A stretch of 5,030 nucleotides of DNA from Candidatus Dojkabacteria bacterium (GTDB lineage: Bacteria; Patescibacteriota; Dojkabacteria; B142; OLB20). The DNA lies in NCBI GenBank assembly GCA_020429485.1, contig JAGQLK010000097.1, forward strand, positions 1-5,030, in the 5' to 3' direction. Positions 1 through 5,030 of this stretch are shown piece by piece (within the stretch, counting starts at the first letter, position 1; each line of letters begins with the position of its first letter). The notes below the pieces were generated by a model that was given only the letters and a program-made list of their open reading frames with translations, was not told the origin of the DNA and ran no database searches. Made by a program: the position numbers and the translations under genes.

Positions 1-1
1 G

Positions 2-97
2 CTTGAGGAGCAATTAAAGCGATTATCAAGCGAGGGATATTTTACTAACCAATATCAAAATAATGAACTTTCAGCAAAACCATTAAAATACGAATAG
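2..97 (+). CDS. C-terminal end of an unidentified protein (5' part outside the window)
   Basis: Thirty-one codons are open from the left edge in the second frame and end in TAG at 95-97. The visible tail begins LEEQLKRLSSEGYF and ends LSAKPLKYE. It is hydrophilic, with a charged helical start, and has no transmembrane segment. The frame has ordinary composition and ends just before a convergent gene, which is what a true 3' end looks like, but 31 residues are too few to recognise a family. It converges on the minus-strand gene whose stop codon lies at 117-119, leaving about 19 bp between them. A chance open frame of this length cannot be excluded. Confidence 0.55.
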   Translation, partial: LEEQLKRLSSEGYFTNQYQNNELSAKPLKYE

Positions 98-120
98 ATC
101 TATCTATAGAATATTTCTAT
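94..120. terminator. possible weak bidirectional terminator between convergent genes
   Basis: Two short dyads lie where two genes converge. ATAGATCTAT (94-103) is a perfect 10-bp palindrome. ATAGAA (106-111) and TTCTAT (115-120) form a 6-bp stem with a TAT loop that overlaps the stop codon of the minus-strand gene. The stems are almost entirely A+T and no clear U-tract follows on either strand, so intrinsic termination would be weak. The call rests mainly on position. Confidence 0.25.
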
Positions 121-995
121 CTCAAATTAACAAGATAACATATGTCTGTATCCTTTTTGCAAGAAGCTACACCATAGGACTCTATATCCTCAGGCACTAA
201 AAATACTGAGTAGCCCTCAAATGGAATGTTTGGATTCAATTCGTCATAGATTAAATATGTTTCATAATCAAAAGCTTGATACCAATCATCAGCCTCAGTA
301 TATTCCCTATCTTCTTCATCAACTAAGGTAAATAAATCTGAGGAGGATAAGCTAATTGGCGACTTCGTAGTATTTTCAACAACATATTTTATTACAACAT
401 ACTTAGTACCTGCACCTGCAGTAATTGCATCACCATATTCATGCATTGCTTCAATTGTCTTAGTTTCTTCAACTGACAGTACTGTATATTTTATAGTGGC
501 CAACTGAATTTCCTCATTTAATGCTGCATTTACAATGTCAATTTCAGAGCTATTCAGATCCGCTTGGTCATCAGTTCCAAAATCAGGGAAAATAACCTCA
601 TCAATTAACCAACTATATCCATCCACCCAACTTCCAGACTTTACAAGTTTAAACTCAATATTAAGCTTAATAATTCCAGCATCGAATTCCTCTACAACCC
701 TCGCATTATTTCCATCAATTGTTTCTTCTTTTAGGATTGTTACTAACTTTACATCATCATTAGTATCATTACTTACATCACCATCAATTTCTGCAATAAA
801 CTTTTCTGTCACTAATTCTTTATTTGCATCAACACTGTTGCTATTAATATTATCAATATACACTTGAACCACTGTTTTTGGATCTTGACTTGGTTCATTT
901 AATACAAATGTTTTAAAACCAATTAATCCTGTAGCTACTGTTACTAAGGCTAAGATAGAGATAACAGATGCAATTAATATCTTATTCTTCTTCAT
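117..995 (-). CDS. membrane-anchored extracytoplasmic protein, NTF2-like plus DUF4352 domains
   Basis: A 292-residue protein starting MKKNKILIASV. Residues about 6-32 are one hydrophobic helix after a KKNK basic start, with no lipobox cysteine, so it is probably an N-terminal anchor or uncleaved signal with the rest outside the membrane. Residues about 38-140 (starting DPKTVVQVYIDNI, ending near KSGSWVDGYSWLID) look like a small NTF2/DUF4878-type fold. Residues about 150-292 match the DUF4352 (telokin-like, immunoglobulin-type) pattern: a variable strand, then GTKYVVIKYVVENTT, then a late acidic Tyr-rich stretch. The only two cysteines, C279 and C286, could form a surface disulfide. DUF4352 has no defined enzymatic role; these are usually envelope proteins of unknown function. 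No SD precedes the ATG; the nearest alternatives would cut into the signal helix. The gene lies downstream of the CoiA-like gene on the same strand, separated by a repeat-rich 86-bp gap. Confidence 0.9.
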   Translation of the reverse strand: MKKNKILIASVISILALVTVATGLIGFKTFVLNEPSQDPKTVVQVYIDNINSNSVDANKELVTEKFIAEIDGDVSNDTNDDVKLVTILKEETIDGNNARVVEEFDAGIIKLNIEFKLVKSGSWVDGYSWLIDEVIFPDFGTDDQADLNSSEIDIVNAALNEEIQLATIKYTVLSVEETKTIEAMHEYGDAITAGAGTKYVVIKYVVENTTKSPISLSSSDLFTLVDEEDREYTEADDWYQAFDYETYLIYDELNPNIPFEGYSVFLVPEDIESYGVASCKKDTDICYLVNLR

Positions 996-1020
996 GAGTG
1001 ACTACTATAAAATAGAAATA

Positions 1021-1057
1021 AGAATCTATTTGATTCAATAATAGATTCTAGAATCTA
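1021..1057 (-). terminator. interlocking inverted repeats, candidate terminator/attenuator
   Basis: AGAATCTATT (1021-1030) and AATAGATTCT (1040-1049) are a perfect 10-bp inverted repeat with a 9-nt loop. TAGATTCTAGAATCTA (1042-1057) is a perfect 16-bp palindrome sharing the middle arm. Read on the minus strand, which is the direction of both flanking genes, the 10-bp hairpin is followed by TATTTCTATTTTATA, a U-rich tail, as in an intrinsic terminator for the upstream CoiA-like gene. Because the middle arm can pair with either neighbour, two mutually exclusive hairpins are possible, as in attenuators. The stem is A+T-rich (3 G/C in 10), so strength is doubtful. An operator for the downstream gene is an equally simple reading of the palindrome. 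Confidence 0.45.
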
Positions 1058-1081
1058 ACTAGAAATAAATCAATCAGTTCA

Positions 1082-2077
1082 TTAGATTGTATTCCAATTA
1101 CAGTCTTCCCACCTTTGCAATGCAATTATAACCATGTCCCTTTTAAAGCTTTCTACATCGTCACGTCCACATTGAAACCAATGAAGTGGACTGTCTTTAT
1201 TCCAGTCTGCTTGCCAAGACTTACAGTGCAAACAGAAATTTGCCCATTGCTTTTCTACTCTCATATATAATCCATTGCTTTTGGGTACAAACTCTTTTCC
1301 ATGTTTTCTAACTGATTTTGGTTTACGTATTAGTTCACTATCTTTAATTTGATCATATGCTTTATGAGGCCAATCAAAAATCATTATTTCTTTCTTACAC
1401 CTCCAACACTCAGATGGTGCATATCTAAAGTAATCTTTAGGTAACTTCATATCTAAGCTATTAGCGATTCGCACACTTCTTCTATAGAAGCTATCAATAT
1501 CGGTTTTACATATTCGACAAGTCTTACTTCCAAGGTTGTGAGAAATAGGCTTCCAGCTTTCTGGATTAGATATAAGTTCCTCTCCCTCTAACTCTACATA
1601 AGGTATTGGCATACTTTCTTTTTTCCATTCATCTACTTTATGAGTAACTTTTATCTCAACTGCGGCAACTATTTCTTTATCTTTGGTTAGTACAATATCA
1701 GCTATAGAATTATTAGTAAGTTTAACCTCAAAACGAGCATTATCTACGTCCCAAGGGATACTATCCATTGAATTCTTGTTGCAAATACTACACTCTCTCG
1801 AGATGTTGATATTTGACCTCTTTGTAAATTTATTAAATTTTTGATTTTGCACAAGATGCTTGATCAGTAGCTTGCAGGTTTTATGTAATTGACTTTCATT
1901 ATCGCAATCAAAATCTGCTTTATGTGAGAAATGAGGTACTCTAATATTCCCTTTCCTGGGTATAACTTCATATTCACATTCTGGACATCTGTACTTTTCT
2001 CCTTTTTTAGAGTCACCTATATGAATCAAGGTTGTGTCTTGATTAAGCGCATATGGGTTTTTGATCTGAGTTTTCAT
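1082..2077 (-). CDS. CoiA-like zinc-binding, nuclease-fold protein
   Basis: A 331-residue soluble protein. The N-terminal part has the CoiA-family layout: C31-x2-C34 (YRCPECEYEVIPRKG), then PHFSHK (H49, H52), then C58 and the helix ESQLHKTCKLLIKH, closely matching the 'CPxC...HFxH...C..ES..H...K' pattern. A PD-(D/E)xK-like core follows: D127 in IADIVL and E141-x-K143 in AAVEIKV, the expected catalytic acid, Glu and Lys. Three further Cys pairs come after it, C187/C190, C224/C227 and C282/C285, with C96/C99 before it, so there are five CxxC knuckles; the last two with their Trp-rich surroundings look like zinc ribbons. CoiA proteins are tied to processing of incoming DNA in competent bacteria, but CoiA-like zinc/nuclease proteins also occur elsewhere, so the natural role is inferred. 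This is longer at the C terminus than the core family. There is no SD; an extended -10 promoter sits 20-30 bp upstream, giving a very short leader. Confidence 0.85.
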   Translation of the reverse strand: MKTQIKNPYALNQDTTLIHIGDSKKGEKYRCPECEYEVIPRKGNIRVPHFSHKADFDCDNESQLHKTCKLLIKHLVQNQKFNKFTKRSNINISRECSICNKNSMDSIPWDVDNARFEVKLTNNSIADIVLTKDKEIVAAVEIKVTHKVDEWKKESMPIPYVELEGEELISNPESWKPISHNLGSKTCRICKTDIDSFYRRSVRIANSLDMKLPKDYFRYAPSECWRCKKEIMIFDWPHKAYDQIKDSELIRKPKSVRKHGKEFVPKSNGLYMRVEKQWANFCLHCKSWQADWNKDSPLHWFQCGRDDVESFKRDMVIIALQRWEDCNWNTI

Positions 2078-2097
2078 TGGATAATCGCTTTGGGAGG

Positions 2098-2106
2098 ATT
2101 ATATCA
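2098..2106 (-). promoter_or_regulatory. extended -10 promoter for the CoiA-like gene
   Basis: On the minus strand the sequence reads TGATATAAT, a perfect TGnTATAAT extended -10 element. Transcription would start about 7 nt downstream, near 2091, giving a leader of roughly 14 nt before the ATG at 2077. The -35 region is poor (TATGAT at 17-bp spacing), which is normal for extended -10 promoters. It lies in the 81-bp gap behind the HEPN gene, so the CoiA-like gene probably has its own transcript as well as any read-through. Confidence 0.5.
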
Positions 2107-2158
2107 CAGCACAAATAGCTATCATACCTACTTATAAGAACTTCCTTTATTAAATATC

Positions 2159-2784
2159 CTAATCATTCGTACTTTCCTCTCCTATCATGCTTCGCAAGCT
2201 ATCCTTAATGAAATACAATAACTCAGCCATGTGTTCATGTATCCCGATCCAATTATTATTAATTGGTTCAGGGCTAAGTTTTTTGTTTAACTGTGATAAA
2301 GAATCTATGATAGATCTAGCATTTTCAATATTGTTTTGGTCAATTGGATTAATATAATGTGTAGCAGGATCCCCTGCTGGTTTAAGCTCTTTGTGCGCAA
2401 TTATCTTATCTCTGAGCTTTTTAGTCCGGATTTTGAATACTGGATACGTATTTTAATGTATTCACTCTTGTACCGCTCTAATTCCGATGCCTCTTTAAAT
2501 AGTTGTTCAAATGAAATCTCTACTGGATTACCAGATTTTTCAAATAAGGTTTTAAATATCAGCAAGACTTCTGAAAAAAATAATTTTTGCTGGATAACCA
2601 TAGACATAAATTCACTAGAATTTAGAACTTCAAAATCTCTAACTATTTGATCACGATGTGCAAAATAGAAATTTCCCAAGTCTTCACTCATCATAAGGAA
2701 GCTATCTGCAATAAACAATAGCTGTTCTATCCTGTCATGTATATTTATGTTCTGATTCATATTATCCGATTTATAACAAACCAT
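2159..2784 (-). pseudogene. frameshifted AbiU2-like HEPN-domain gene
   Basis: The first frame starts with ATG at 2784, runs 127 codons and stops at 2401-2403. The -1 frame is open from the same region and ends in TAG at 2159-2161. Joined at the A5 run (2418-2422 on this strand), they read as 208 residues without a break: SGLK, then KLRDKIIAHKELKPAGDP. One extra A in that run restores the frame exactly. The joined protein has the helical, Leu/Ile-rich pattern of HEPN proteins. R125-x5-H131 fits the catalytic R-x4-6-H RNase motif and the LRDKIIAH surroundings resemble AbiU2-like abortive-infection proteins, which act against phage by RNA cleavage. The first frame alone lacks R and H, so it would be inactive. 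Explanations are mutation, a sequencing indel, or programmed -1 slippage at CTA-AAA-AGC. ATG at 2760 (MNQNINIH) is an alternative start; neither has an SD. The AbiU2 assignment is from memory of the motif. Confidence 0.75.
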
Positions 2785-2822
2785 CTATGTGCTTGAGATA
2801 GTTAATATTTATTCTTATCAAT

Positions 2823-2843
2823 GCTGTATAATTTATAAACAGC
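2823..2843. promoter_or_regulatory. dyad with TATAAT in a divergent promoter region
   Basis: GCTGT (2823-2827) and ACAGC (2839-2843) are inverted arms around an A+T core. On the plus strand the core contains a perfect -10 hexamer, TATAAT (2827-2832), which would start a transcript near 2839, about 14 nt before the first arm of the structured RNA. On the minus strand, towards the HEPN gene at 2784, the core reads TATAAATTATA. No good -35 is visible for either direction. The symmetry and position suggest an operator over back-to-back promoters, but this is inference. Confidence 0.35.
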
Positions 2844-2852
2844 ACATTCATA

Positions 2853-2870
2853 ATTAATCATAGTGCCTTG
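2853..2870 (+). repeat. left arm of 18-bp inverted repeat
   Basis: ATTAATCATAGTGCCTTG, matching the reverse complement of 3044-3061 at 16 of 18 positions. Both differences (2861 and 2863) become G-U pairs in a plus-strand RNA. Confidence 0.8.
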
Positions 2871-2922
2871 TGGCTTTGGCTAAAGTTCGATTCTTTAACT
2901 GTTACCAACTTTCACTACATAA

Positions 2923-2975
2923 CTCTATTTCTATTCACTTATATAGCACACAAGTATGAAGTGCTAAGAAAGGAG
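2923..2975 (+). promoter_or_regulatory. perfect Shine-Dalgarno that can be paired away
   Basis: AAAGGAG (2969-2975) lies 6 nt before the ATG at 2982, the best ribosome-binding site in the window. GAAAGGAG (2968-2975) can pair with CTCTATTTC (2923-2931) through eight base pairs, with one G-U and one bulged A, and the 6-bp hairpin 2944-2966 fits inside this helix. In that fold the SD is hidden, which suggests translation control. The pairing is predicted by eye only. Confidence 0.4.
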
Positions 2976-2981
2976 CTCTAT

Positions 2982-3056
2982 ATGAATATTAAATTTGATT
3001 TAACTATTAAATTCAATCTGGTAACTTGTGCAGTGGCCTGCACCAAGGCATTGTGA
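2982..3056 (+). CDS. 24-aa small ORF inside the structured RNA
   Basis: ATG at 2982 with AAAGGAG at ideal spacing, ending in TGA at 3054-3056. The peptide starts MNIKFDLTIKF and ends NLVTCAVACTKAL: a basic, alternating first half and a short hydrophobic second half with two cysteines four apart. I recognise no family. Its size, strong but maskable SD and place within an RNA with paired ends resemble type I toxin mRNAs, but the hydrophobic stretch is shorter than a typical membrane-spanning toxin, so a leader peptide is also possible. The frame is open upstream to a TTG at 2868 (62 codons, with a hydrophobic FHYITLFLFTYIA segment), but that start has no SD and lies in the terminal helix, so the ATG is preferred. 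It is the only frame here ending in TGA. It is divergent from the HEPN gene and 108 bp before the next gene. Confidence 0.5.
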   Translation: MNIKFDLTIKFNLVTCAVACTKAL

Positions 3057-3061
3057 TTAAT
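3044..3061 (-). repeat. right arm of 18-bp inverted repeat
   Basis: CAAGGCATTGTGATTAAT on the plus strand, the partner of 2853-2870. It includes the last codons and TGA stop of the small ORF, so translation of that ORF would disrupt the terminal helix. A perfect hairpin lies immediately before it. Confidence 0.8.
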
Positions 3062-3164
3062 ATTGAGTCAAAATTGAATTTATCTAATTGTACTAACTTA
3101 CTAAGGTTAATTCATTTTAATATACCGAGATAGAATAGAACAAACTACTTTTAACAAGCTTAAT

Positions 3165-4145
3165 ATGCCAAGTACACATTCTAGATTAGAAAACCCACAA
3201 CCAGAAGATATATACCAAAATCAATTAGTTTGGATTGATTGGGGAGGGTTGCGGTCAATGCTTGGTATAGATTCTCTTGATCCGACAAAATACAGTTTAA
3301 CAGCTGCAGAGACTACTGTAGATCTGATAATTTTAATTTTAAGGGAGGAATATAATTTAAATAGTCCAAAGTTAATTTTAGGATATCAACAACTTGAAGC
3401 TGATAATAAAGATAGAAAGAAGTTCTTACATAAACTTTGGAGAAAAAAAGGATTTCCAATACTTAAGATTCCTGAAGAGTTTGGTCATCAATATATTTAC
3501 GCCTTGTATGTTGTATTCGAAACACTTTCTATATTTGGAAATTATCATATAAGTGCGCCATTAAGTCGAGAACGTAATTTGAAGTTTCGACAGGCACAAT
3601 TAGATAAGAATGGATTTGATTTGGGTGAGCCTTCAGCAGAGATGGCTCTGCATGATCTCTTAGGCACACGAGAATTAGGAGAAGATCTTGCTAAAATTAT
3701 TGATGTATTTAGAAATGAATATAAAGGAAAAGAGATGGAACAAGTCTATGATAAAGAAAAAGTATCTTTTTTAAATCTTTTTAAAAATGTATTTGTGAAT
3801 TCTAAGCATATATTTACAGGTATAGATGATTTAGAAACTTATTCAGAAGAAAAACTACACAAGTATGTAGAGCAATTCACTCAATCCGAATATTTCGACA
3901 GTCAGGTCATGGCAAGCATTTGGTCAAATGTATTTAGTGCATGGCTAGTCAAAGTCAAAAGTGGACCTTTGCGCACAAGTGATAGAGGGGACCTCATGGG
4001 ATTATTAGAGATCGGATTACTAGCAGATGTAGGCTTTGTTGATAAAGCAACACTAAATACTTGGGAGAACAGATTTGATCAAGACTTTAAGTTGGATATT
4101 TACAAAAGTGGGAAATTAATGGCGGAAATTGCAGCTAGAGGATAA
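3165..4145 (+). CDS. hypothetical protein, 326 aa, no recognised domain
   Basis: A clear long frame from ATG 3165 to TAA 4143-4145, hydrophilic and mostly helical, with no signal peptide or membrane helix, so probably cytoplasmic. I do not recognise a family. Visible features are an N-terminal NQLVWIDWGGLRSMLG segment, a basic patch around KDRKKFLHKLWRKKGFP (about residues 80-96), an aromatic helix QYIYALYVVFETLSIFGNYH (about 105-124), and a charged middle region EYKGKEMEQVYDKEKVSF. There is no obvious catalytic signature: no Walker A, no YxDD, no HNH, no paired cysteines. The frame is open upstream to 3111 but has no other standard start codon, and no SD precedes the ATG. It follows the structured RNA on the same strand by about 100 bp and may share its transcript, since no terminator is seen between them. 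It converges on the HRDC gene with 14 bp between stop codons. Confidence 0.85.
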   Translation: MPSTHSRLENPQPEDIYQNQLVWIDWGGLRSMLGIDSLDPTKYSLTAAETTVDLIILILREEYNLNSPKLILGYQQLEADNKDRKKFLHKLWRKKGFPILKIPEEFGHQYIYALYVVFETLSIFGNYHISAPLSRERNLKFRQAQLDKNGFDLGEPSAEMALHDLLGTRELGEDLAKIIDVFRNEYKGKEMEQVYDKEKVSFLNLFKNVFVNSKHIFTGIDDLETYSEEKLHKYVEQFTQSEYFDSQVMASIWSNVFSAWLVKVKSGPLRTSDRGDLMGLLEIGLLADVGFVDKATLNTWENRFDQDFKLDIYKSGKLMAEIAARG

Positions 4146-4159
4146 TTTACCTATAATAT

Positions 4160-5030
4160 CTATTTTGCACGTTTTTTATGTATTTTTAATCTCCAACGAT
4201 ACTTACTATCAATTTTAACTTTATCCTTTAGCTTTGAATACAGAACTCTGTTTATGTCTTTTCTTTTATAGTTTGTATTATATTTTTTATTTATAGCCAC
4301 TTTTATTTCTCTGGCTTTTAAGGATTTAGTTGAGCCTTTAATTTCATTTAAGATCAATTCTTGGAGCTTATGTGACTTTGTGAGCTTTGATATTTCTGGT
4401 TCTTGATCAACGCCCAAAATCAATAATATTTTATTCCCAAACTCAGAAACTTTTTTATTGCCTAAACCACTTATTAATAGTAATTCTTTAGTATTTTGTG
4501 GCTTTTTATTCCAAAGTTCTTCAATTGTTTTATCTGATAATGCATAGTAGTCATGTCGCATTTTGAAATGTGTTTGAATATCTTTTCTTAAAACGCACAT
4601 TGCATTTAAATATTTCTTCTTTTCTCTCGACATTTCAGCTTTCTGAGGCTTATTTTGTATAACAATTGGTTTATGTGTACGAATAGGCTTTTTACTTTCC
4701 GTAGTCCTTGTTTGATCTTTTAACCAACTATATATAGAACTTATGATACCTATAGATATAAGTAATAAAAACCCGCTACAAATAATATTACCTATTAAAT
4801 CTGAACTTGAATTGTTTAAATTGGTAGAGTAGTTATTTGGCGTCCAGTTATCATATTCACCAGTTAAGTTACCTGTTTCATTTGATGTAGATATATCATC
4901 TGGTTCATTATGACAATGATAATATCCAGTAGATACTTGTGTATGACAACCTAAAGAGTCTGTGTTTCCAGGATGTGCTTTAGTATTTATGAAACTTAAG
5001 TGGACAAAAATTAACGATATAAAACAAATA
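4160..5030 (-). CDS. exported/membrane protein: YHYH motif, TM helix, HRDC and winged-helix-like tail (5' end outside window)
   Basis: The frame is open without a stop from the right edge to TAG at 4160-4162, giving 289 visible residues. The ATG at 4633 (MSREKKKYLN) is internal: no stop separates it from a coherent upstream sequence, and it has no SD. Visible residues 1-18 (ending SFINTKA) look like the end of a signal peptide. HPGNTDSLGCHT (19-30) and YYHCHN (36-41) form the His/Cys-rich YHYH-type motif, probably metal-binding. An Asn/Ser/Thr-rich linker follows, then a membrane helix at about 78-100 (FLLLISIGIISSIYSWL) and a basic stretch. Residues about 143-207 fit an HRDC domain, a helical nucleic-acid-binding module of RecQ and RNase D (LRKDI... 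DKTIEELWNKKP... LLLISGLGNKKVSEFG). Residues about 219-282 look like a winged helix (LKAREIKVAINKKY... INRVLYSKL... YRWRL). Topology would put the YHYH part outside and HRDC inside. Function is unknown; DNA binding at the membrane is an inference. Confidence 0.8.
   Translation of the reverse strand, partial: ICFISLIFVHLSFINTKAHPGNTDSLGCHTQVSTGYYHCHNEPDDISTSNETGNLTGEYDNWTPNNYSTNLNNSSSDLIGNIICSGFLLLISIGIISSIYSWLKDQTRTTESKKPIRTHKPIVIQNKPQKAEMSREKKKYLNAMCVLRKDIQTHFKMRHDYYALSDKTIEELWNKKPQNTKELLLISGLGNKKVSEFGNKILLILGVDQEPEISKLTKSHKLQELILNEIKGSTKSLKAREIKVAINKKYNTNYKRKDINRVLYSKLKDKVKIDSKYRWRLKIHKKRAK

Larger units (their letters stand above)
2853..3061 (+). ncRNA. candidate structured RNA closed by an 18-bp terminal helix
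   Basis: The ends pair over 18 bp: 2853-2870 (ATTAATCATAGTGCCTTG) with 3044-3061 (CAAGGCATTGTGATTAAT). As DNA two positions mismatch; as plus-strand RNA both become G-U wobbles, so the helix is unbroken, whereas the minus-strand RNA would have A-C mismatches. This points to a plus-strand transcript. A perfect 6-bp hairpin GTGCAG-TGGC-CTGCAC (3028-3043) abuts the helix directly. Further possible pairings are 2874-2877/2882-2885, GTTACCA 2901-2907 with TGGTAAC 3019-3025, TAGCAC 2944-2949 with GTGCTA 2961-2966, and 2995-3003/3007-3016 with one bulge. A -10 hexamer lies just upstream. The segment contains a 24-codon ORF, so it may be an mRNA with long-range end pairing, like type I toxin mRNAs. 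I recognise no known RNA family, and no reverse transcriptase is visible to support a retron. A miniature inverted-repeat element is the main alternative, though no target duplication is seen. Confidence 0.5.

Noticed and set aside
535..867. 110-codon open frame on the plus strand
   Set aside because: It lies antisense within the DUF4352-protein gene, is Ser/Leu-rich without domain character, and has no SD. The minus-strand protein is coherent.
1931..2137. 68-codon plus-strand frame
   Set aside because: It is antisense to the start of the CoiA-like gene and its promoter, with no SD and an implausible composition.
2336..2650. 104-codon plus-strand frame
   Set aside because: It is antisense to the HEPN gene and spans its frame break. 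The joined minus-strand product explains the region better.
2853..3061. Retron ncRNA (msr-msd) because of the paired ends
   Set aside because: No reverse transcriptase motif such as YxDD occurs in the 326-aa neighbour or elsewhere in the window, and the internal fold lacks a long msd hairpin.
2853..3061. Miniature inverted-repeat transposable element
   Set aside because: Not excluded, but the flanks show no target-site duplication and the mismatches preserve RNA pairing on one strand only, which favours an RNA structure.
4160..4633. HRDC protein as a separate 157-aa gene starting at ATG 4633
   Set aside because: The frame continues without a stop to the window edge with a signal-like segment, YHYH motif and membrane helix, and there is no SD before this ATG.
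1..5030. UGA-recoded genetic code (as in some Patescibacteria)
   Set aside because: TGA is missing inside all long frames and Gly is encoded by GGN codons throughout, so the standard code fits. Absence of TGA as a stop in the long genes is probably chance.
1..5030. CRISPR array, tRNA or rRNA gene
   Set aside because: I saw no regularly spaced direct repeats and no cloverleaf or rRNA-like conserved stretch on either strand.

Overview
This is an AT-rich bacterial window (by eye about one third G+C) with six protein-coding loci, one small ORF and a probable structured RNA. The standard genetic code fits: the long frames stop with TAG or TAA and use TGG for Trp. None of the long genes with a visible start has a convincing Shine-Dalgarno (SD) sequence. 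The only perfect one, AAAGGAG, belongs to a 24-codon ORF. I cannot name the organism. Weak SDs, low G+C and a DUF4352 envelope protein would fit a Patescibacteria-like or other low-GC lineage, but this is a guess.

Layout, left to right. (1) The last 31 codons of a + strand gene end at 97. (2) 117-995 (-) encodes a membrane-anchored extracytoplasmic protein with an NTF2-like domain and a DUF4352 domain. (3) 1021-1057 is a dense set of inverted repeats between two - strand genes, probably a terminator or attenuator. (4) 1082-2077 (-) encodes a CoiA-like zinc-binding nuclease-fold protein with an extended -10 promoter just upstream. (5) 2159-2784 (-) is one gene split over two frames. Joined at an A5 run, it reads as a 208-residue HEPN protein resembling the AbiU2 abortive-infection family, with its R-x5-H motif just after the shift. 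(6) 2785-3164 has no long gene but is the most structured part of the window. An 18-bp terminal helix (2853-2870 with 3044-3061) closes a 209-nt segment containing further hairpins and the 24-codon ORF, whose SD can be paired away. (7) 3165-4145 (+) is an unrecognised 326-aa protein. (8) From 4160 (-) to the right edge runs an incomplete gene for an exported or membrane protein: signal-peptide-like segment, YHYH-type His/Cys motif, transmembrane helix, HRDC domain and a winged-helix-like tail.

How the genes may relate: an AbiU2-like HEPN gene, a CoiA-like nuclease and an HRDC protein side by side suggest an accessory or defence/DNA-uptake neighbourhood, but no single operon joins them. The best candidate for something new is the structured RNA with its small ORF, divergent from the HEPN gene. 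Its architecture resembles a type I toxin mRNA, although a mobile miniature element or a leader RNA for the 326-aa gene remain possible.
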